This document shows, in pieces, positions 5,570 through 8,210 of a stretch of 8,210 bases of DNA. Position 1 is the first letter of the stretch. Every line of letters starts with the position of its first letter. The position numbers and the translations under genes were made by a program. Source of the DNA: CAZUUO01 sp964622665. GTDB taxonomy: Bacteria > Patescibacteriota > Patescibacteriia > Magasanikbacterales > GCA-002688135. The notes below the pieces were generated by a model. That model was not told where the DNA came from and did no database searches. It worked only from the letters and a program-made list of their open reading frames with translations. The stretch is taken from NCBI GenBank assembly GCA_964622665.1, contig CAZUUO010000032.1, forward strand, positions 1-8,210, in the 5' to 3' direction.

Positions 5570-6505
5570 TTATGCTTTATGTTTTGCTTTAAACAGGGTG
5601 ATAAGTTCTACTGCATGGTCATATACCGCATCAATAGCGGGGGAAAGTAACTCGCGAGGATCAAAGGTGTGGGTATTGCGTAATAAACTTTCACGCAACG
5701 CTCCACTAAATGCAAGACGAATATCAGTATCGATATTTATTTTGGTAATTCCTTCTGCAATTGCCTTTGTTATTTCATTGGCGGGGACGCCTTTGGGAAG
5801 CGCGACACGTTCACAATCATCAAGATTTTCACAGTGGTTGTGAAATTTTTTAACGAGTGAAGTGGGAATAGTTGATGCACCATGTAACACGAGCGGGATC
5901 GATACTAATTTTTTAATTTCACGCAATCGGGGGATGTCGAGTTTTACTTTGCTGTTTGATTTATGAATACCATGAGCAGTACCAATAGAAATAGCGAGTG
6001 CGTCGCATCCGGTATGTTCTACAAAAAATTCTGCCTGGTAGGGGTCAGTGTACAATGATTTTTTTTCGTTGATTACATCTTCTTTTCCAGCGATTGTTCC
6101 CAATTCTGCTTCTACTTCTACGTTTTCTTCGTGTGCGTGTTTTACTATTTTTTGGGTGATGGCAATATTTTTTTCAAAAGGATATCGTGAAGTATCAATC
6201 ATGACTGAGTCATACCATCCACTTTCAATTGCTTGTATGACAATTTTTTCTTCTTTTCCATGGTCAAGATGAAATACCACCGGATATTTTGATGATAGGG
6301 CACAGATACGAGCGATTGCCCCTAAATGATGCATGCCGCCATAACTAATGCCACCTTCGCTGGTTTGGAGGATGATTGGTGCTTTTAAGTCGGTTGCTGC
6401 TTTTGTTACCGCACGCGCAATTTCAAGATTGGAGATATTAAATGCCGGCACGGCGTAGTGTCGTTTTTGTGCATCTTGCAAGATTTCCGTCAATGATGCG
6501 CGCAT
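5570..6505 (-). CDS. fba: Class II fructose-bisphosphate aldolase
   Basis: It reversibly splits fructose-1,6-bisphosphate into glyceraldehyde-3-phosphate and dihydroxyacetone phosphate using a divalent metal. With the start at 6505 the protein has 311 residues, normal for the family. HLDHG (79-83) holds the catalytic D81 and metal ligand H82. H178 in GTAHG and H208 in LHGAS complete the metal site, and NIDTD (257-261) contacts substrate phosphate. The N-terminus (LTEILQDAQKRHYAVPAFNISNLE) is typical. The start at 6505 is preferred over an in-frame ATG at 6559 because it matches the family start and lies 1 nt after the kinase stop (TAATATG), consistent with coupled translation; the longer form would add 18 lysine-rich residues inside the kinase gene. 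Tagatose-bisphosphate aldolase is a close relative and an alternative, but the transketolase and kinase context favours a central role. Confidence 0.95.
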   Translation of the reverse strand: MRASLTEILQDAQKRHYAVPAFNISNLEIARAVTKAATDLKAPIILQTSEGGISYGGMHHLGAIARICALSSKYPVVFHLDHGKEEKIVIQAIESGWYDSVMIDTSRYPFEKNIAITQKIVKHAHEENVEVEAELGTIAGKEDVINEKKSLYTDPYQAEFFVEHTGCDALAISIGTAHGIHKSNSKVKLDIPRLREIKKLVSIPLVLHGASTIPTSLVKKFHNHCENLDDCERVALPKGVPANEITKAIAEGITKINIDTDIRLAFSGALRESLLRNTHTFDPRELLSPAIDAVYDHAVELITLFKAKHKA

Positions 6506-6506
6506 A

Positions 6507-7475
6507 TTAGAGTTTTGAGGTTTCAATTTTAATTTTTGATTTTTTGAATCTTTCTTCAATTTCTTTTTTAGTTAGTAAACCCACTTGAGGACCGATATGT
6601 TCAATGACTGATGCACTATTAATTGCACCGTAGTGCATTGCTTCAACTAGTGGTTTTCCGTTGTGCAGCGCGTATATTGTTGCGGTTGCAAATGAATCTC
6701 CGGCACCTGTTTTTTCAACAACTTTTGCTTTTACGACGTGAAGAGTATACATGTATTTTCCATCATATCCGTAAGAACCATTATCTCCATCGGTGATGAC
6801 CACGTAGCGTGGGCCCAGTACATGGAGTCCTTCTAATGATTGTTGTAGGGTTGGTTTTACGCCAATGATGCGTGCGGCTTCTTCTTTGTTAACGAATAAA
6901 ATGGTACAAAATCGTAGTACTTGTTTCATGCCATTTAATCCGGTGTTTAATTGGTGACTGCCGGGGTTATATGCGAGCTTTGCTCCCGTTTTTTTGATAT
7001 ACGCAATTATTTCACGATTATATCGATCATGGTTTTTTCCTACCGACGTATAGTATACCCACTCTGACTTTGGGAGGCGGGGGAGTTTGTATTTGCGTGG
7101 TTCGTGATACACCAAAATAGTACGCTCACCTTGAAAACTTATAACGTTTGACGCATTAGTTCCTTTTATTTTGTCTTTCGTTATCATGTGCACGTCAACA
7201 CCCTCTTTTTTGAGTGTTTTGGTAATGAGCTCCCCCTCATCATCATCACCGACAATTGTAACAATCCTTGTTTTCATTTTTAACCGCGCACTCCCTGTTG
7301 CGTTGTTTGCTGCATTTCCTGCAACAGCACGGGTCCAGCTTTCTACAGGGATTTTTTCAGCGTATTGTAAACACAACAAACAACTTCCTTTATCAAGGGT
7401 ACAGTGAACATCAGCTTCTTTGAGTTGCACGATGTGGTCAATGGTGGTGTCGCCTATGGAGAGTATGTCGTACAT
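6507..7475 (-). CDS. PfkB-family (ribokinase-like) sugar kinase with a cysteine cluster
   Basis: A 322-residue ATP-dependent kinase of the ribokinase fold. The N-terminal MYDILSIGDTTID is the usual first strand. AGNAANNA (52-59) is the first family signature, YNPG (169-172) and VNKEE (195-199) follow, ITDGDNGS (227-234) is the phosphate-loop region, and KTGAGDSF (255-262) is the second signature with catalytic base D260. Three cysteines at 25, 32 and 35 (C-x6-C-x2-C) sit in the substrate-lid region, which is unusual. The start at 7475 is chosen because it places the family's first strand at the N-terminus; an in-frame ATG at 7514 would overlap transketolase. The gap to the upstream stop is 7 nt and there is no Shine-Dalgarno. 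The substrate is not determinable: ribose, adenosine, fructose-1-phosphate or fructose-6-phosphate are all possible, with fructose-6-phosphate attractive next to aldolase. Confidence 0.9.
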   Translation of the reverse strand: MYDILSIGDTTIDHIVQLKEADVHCTLDKGSCLLCLQYAEKIPVESWTRAVAGNAANNATGSARLKMKTRIVTIVGDDDEGELITKTLKKEGVDVHMITKDKIKGTNASNVISFQGERTILVYHEPRKYKLPRLPKSEWVYYTSVGKNHDRYNREIIAYIKKTGAKLAYNPGSHQLNTGLNGMKQVLRFCTILFVNKEEAARIIGVKPTLQQSLEGLHVLGPRYVVITDGDNGSYGYDGKYMYTLHVVKAKVVEKTGAGDSFATATIYALHNGKPLVEAMHYGAINSASVIEHIGPQVGLLTKKEIEERFKKSKIKIETSKL

Positions 7476-7482
7476 AAAGATA

Positions 7483-8210
7483 TTAATGAGAGGTAAGTGA
7501 GTGCGCAGCGTCAAGGATTTCTTTAATGGTTATGCCATACTTAATCAGTAATTCTTTTGGTTTTCCGCTTTCACCAAAGGTATCCTTCATACCGATACGA
7601 ATTACTTTTTTTGGATTTTTTTCACTGATCAATTCACAAATGGCACTACCAAATCCACCAGCAATTTGATGTTCTTCGATGGTTATGATGCCGCGCACAT
7701 CTTTGGTAGCATGCAAGATTGTTTCTGAATCGAGTGGTTTGATGGTGGGGCAGTGGACTACCGTGCAGGTAATATTTTCGTGTGACAACATTTCAGCAGC
7801 GAGTAATGCGTCGTAGAGTTGTGGTCCGGTTGAAAGGATGGCGATATCTTTTCCTTCTTTTACCACGTAGGCTTTTCCAATTTCAAAGGGTGTTTGCGGA
7901 GTGGTGACAATTGGCGATGCTTCACGAGTAAAACGAATATATACCGGTCCTACCATGTTTGCAGCTGCAACGGTTGCGCGGTGCGTTTCAAGAGTGTCGC
8001 AGGGTGCAATAACGGTGAGGTTGGGAAGTACTCGCGTGATAGCAATATCTTCGAGTGCTTGATGAGTGGCGCCGTCAGGTCCTACTGAAATTCCAGCATG
8101 TGCACCGATAATTTTTACATTTGTTTTGTTATAACAGATTGAAACACGCACTTGATCCCAATTTCTTCCTGGAGAAAAGGTTGCGTAACTTGCAATAAAG
8201 GGAATAAATC
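7483..8210 (-). CDS. Transketolase, C-terminal part (5' end cut by the window edge)
   Basis: Thiamine-diphosphate enzyme of the non-oxidative pentose phosphate pathway that moves two-carbon units between sugar phosphates. The frame is open to the right edge, so 241 residues are visible and the true start is outside; a GTG codon at 8151 lies within the conserved domain and is not the start. Visible are FIASYATFSPGRNWDQ and the following GAHAGISVGPDGATHQALEDIA of the pyrimidine-binding domain. The C-terminal transketolase domain follows (from about GKAYVVKEGKDIAILSTGPQL to ITIEEHQIAGGFGSAICE). The visible part could be the end of a full-length enzyme or of a separate C-terminal subunit, as in split transketolases; the window cannot decide. 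It is the first visible gene of the operon with the kinase, aldolase and dehydrogenase. Confidence 0.95.
   Translation of the reverse strand, partial: FIPFIASYATFSPGRNWDQVRVSICYNKTNVKIIGAHAGISVGPDGATHQALEDIAITRVLPNLTVIAPCDTLETHRATVAAANMVGPVYIRFTREASPIVTTPQTPFEIGKAYVVKEGKDIAILSTGPQLYDALLAAEMLSHENITCTVVHCPTIKPLDSETILHATKDVRGIITIEEHQIAGGFGSAICELISEKNPKKVIRIGMKDTFGESGKPKELLIKYGITIKEILDAAHSLTSH

Noticed and set aside
7475..7514. Longer kinase start at 7514
   Set aside because: Would add 13 residues ahead of the conserved first strand and overlap transketolase; no ribosome-binding site.
1..8210. CRISPR array, insertion sequence, phage module, toxin-antitoxin or other defence system
   Set aside because: No repeat-spacer pattern, transposase, terminal repeats or recognisable defence gene in any frame.

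Overview
This window looks like a compact, low-to-moderate-GC bacterial chromosome segment, most likely from a Candidate Phyla Radiation (Patescibacteria) or similarly reduced lineage. That placement is inference. It rests on very short intergenic gaps, divergent versions of household enzymes, and a transketolase / PfkB-kinase / class II aldolase cluster of the kind I associate with such genomes. The genetic code looks standard: TGA is used as a stop, for example at 3438-3440, so the TGA=Gly code of Gracilibacteria and Absconditabacteria is unlikely. No phage, insertion sequence, CRISPR array, rRNA or toxin-antitoxin gene is visible.

Left part (1-1022), all on the minus strand. A tRNA-Ala(UGC) / tRNA-Phe(GAA) pair has its own good promoter (994-1022) and a hairpin-plus-T-tract terminator (773-798). 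It is followed by an unrecognised 192-residue protein gene (113-691) with a strong Shine-Dalgarno and its own terminator (89-111). A further minus-strand promoter (42-71) probably serves a gene beyond the left edge.

Middle part (1112-4062), plus strand. Three tightly packed genes encode an ATP-grasp ligase resembling the ATP-grasp half of cyanophycin synthetase, an alanine racemase and a PAP2-type membrane phosphatase. Racemase plus lipid-phosphate phosphatase points to cell-envelope work: D-alanine supply and recycling of an undecaprenyl-type carrier. The ligase may act in the same pathway, but its substrate is unknown.

A stand-alone gene (4130-4513, plus strand) follows. It has a near-consensus promoter (4040-4068), a strong Shine-Dalgarno, a GTG start, three consecutive hairpins over its first codons and a strong terminator that contains its own stop codon. 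The protein is not recognisable and is the best candidate here for something undescribed.

Right part (4541-8210), minus strand, read right to left. An operon encodes transketolase (C-terminal part, cut by the window edge), a PfkB-family sugar kinase with an unusual cysteine cluster, class II fructose-bisphosphate aldolase, and a D-2-hydroxyacid dehydrogenase, ending at a terminator (4541-4573). Together these suggest sugar-phosphate interconversion: transketolase forms fructose-6-phosphate, the kinase could phosphorylate a sugar (possibly fructose-6-phosphate), and the aldolase splits the bisphosphate. The dehydrogenase may handle a 2-keto acid. Genes inside the two operons lack clear Shine-Dalgarno sequences and are spaced 1-7 nt apart, so coupled translation is likely.
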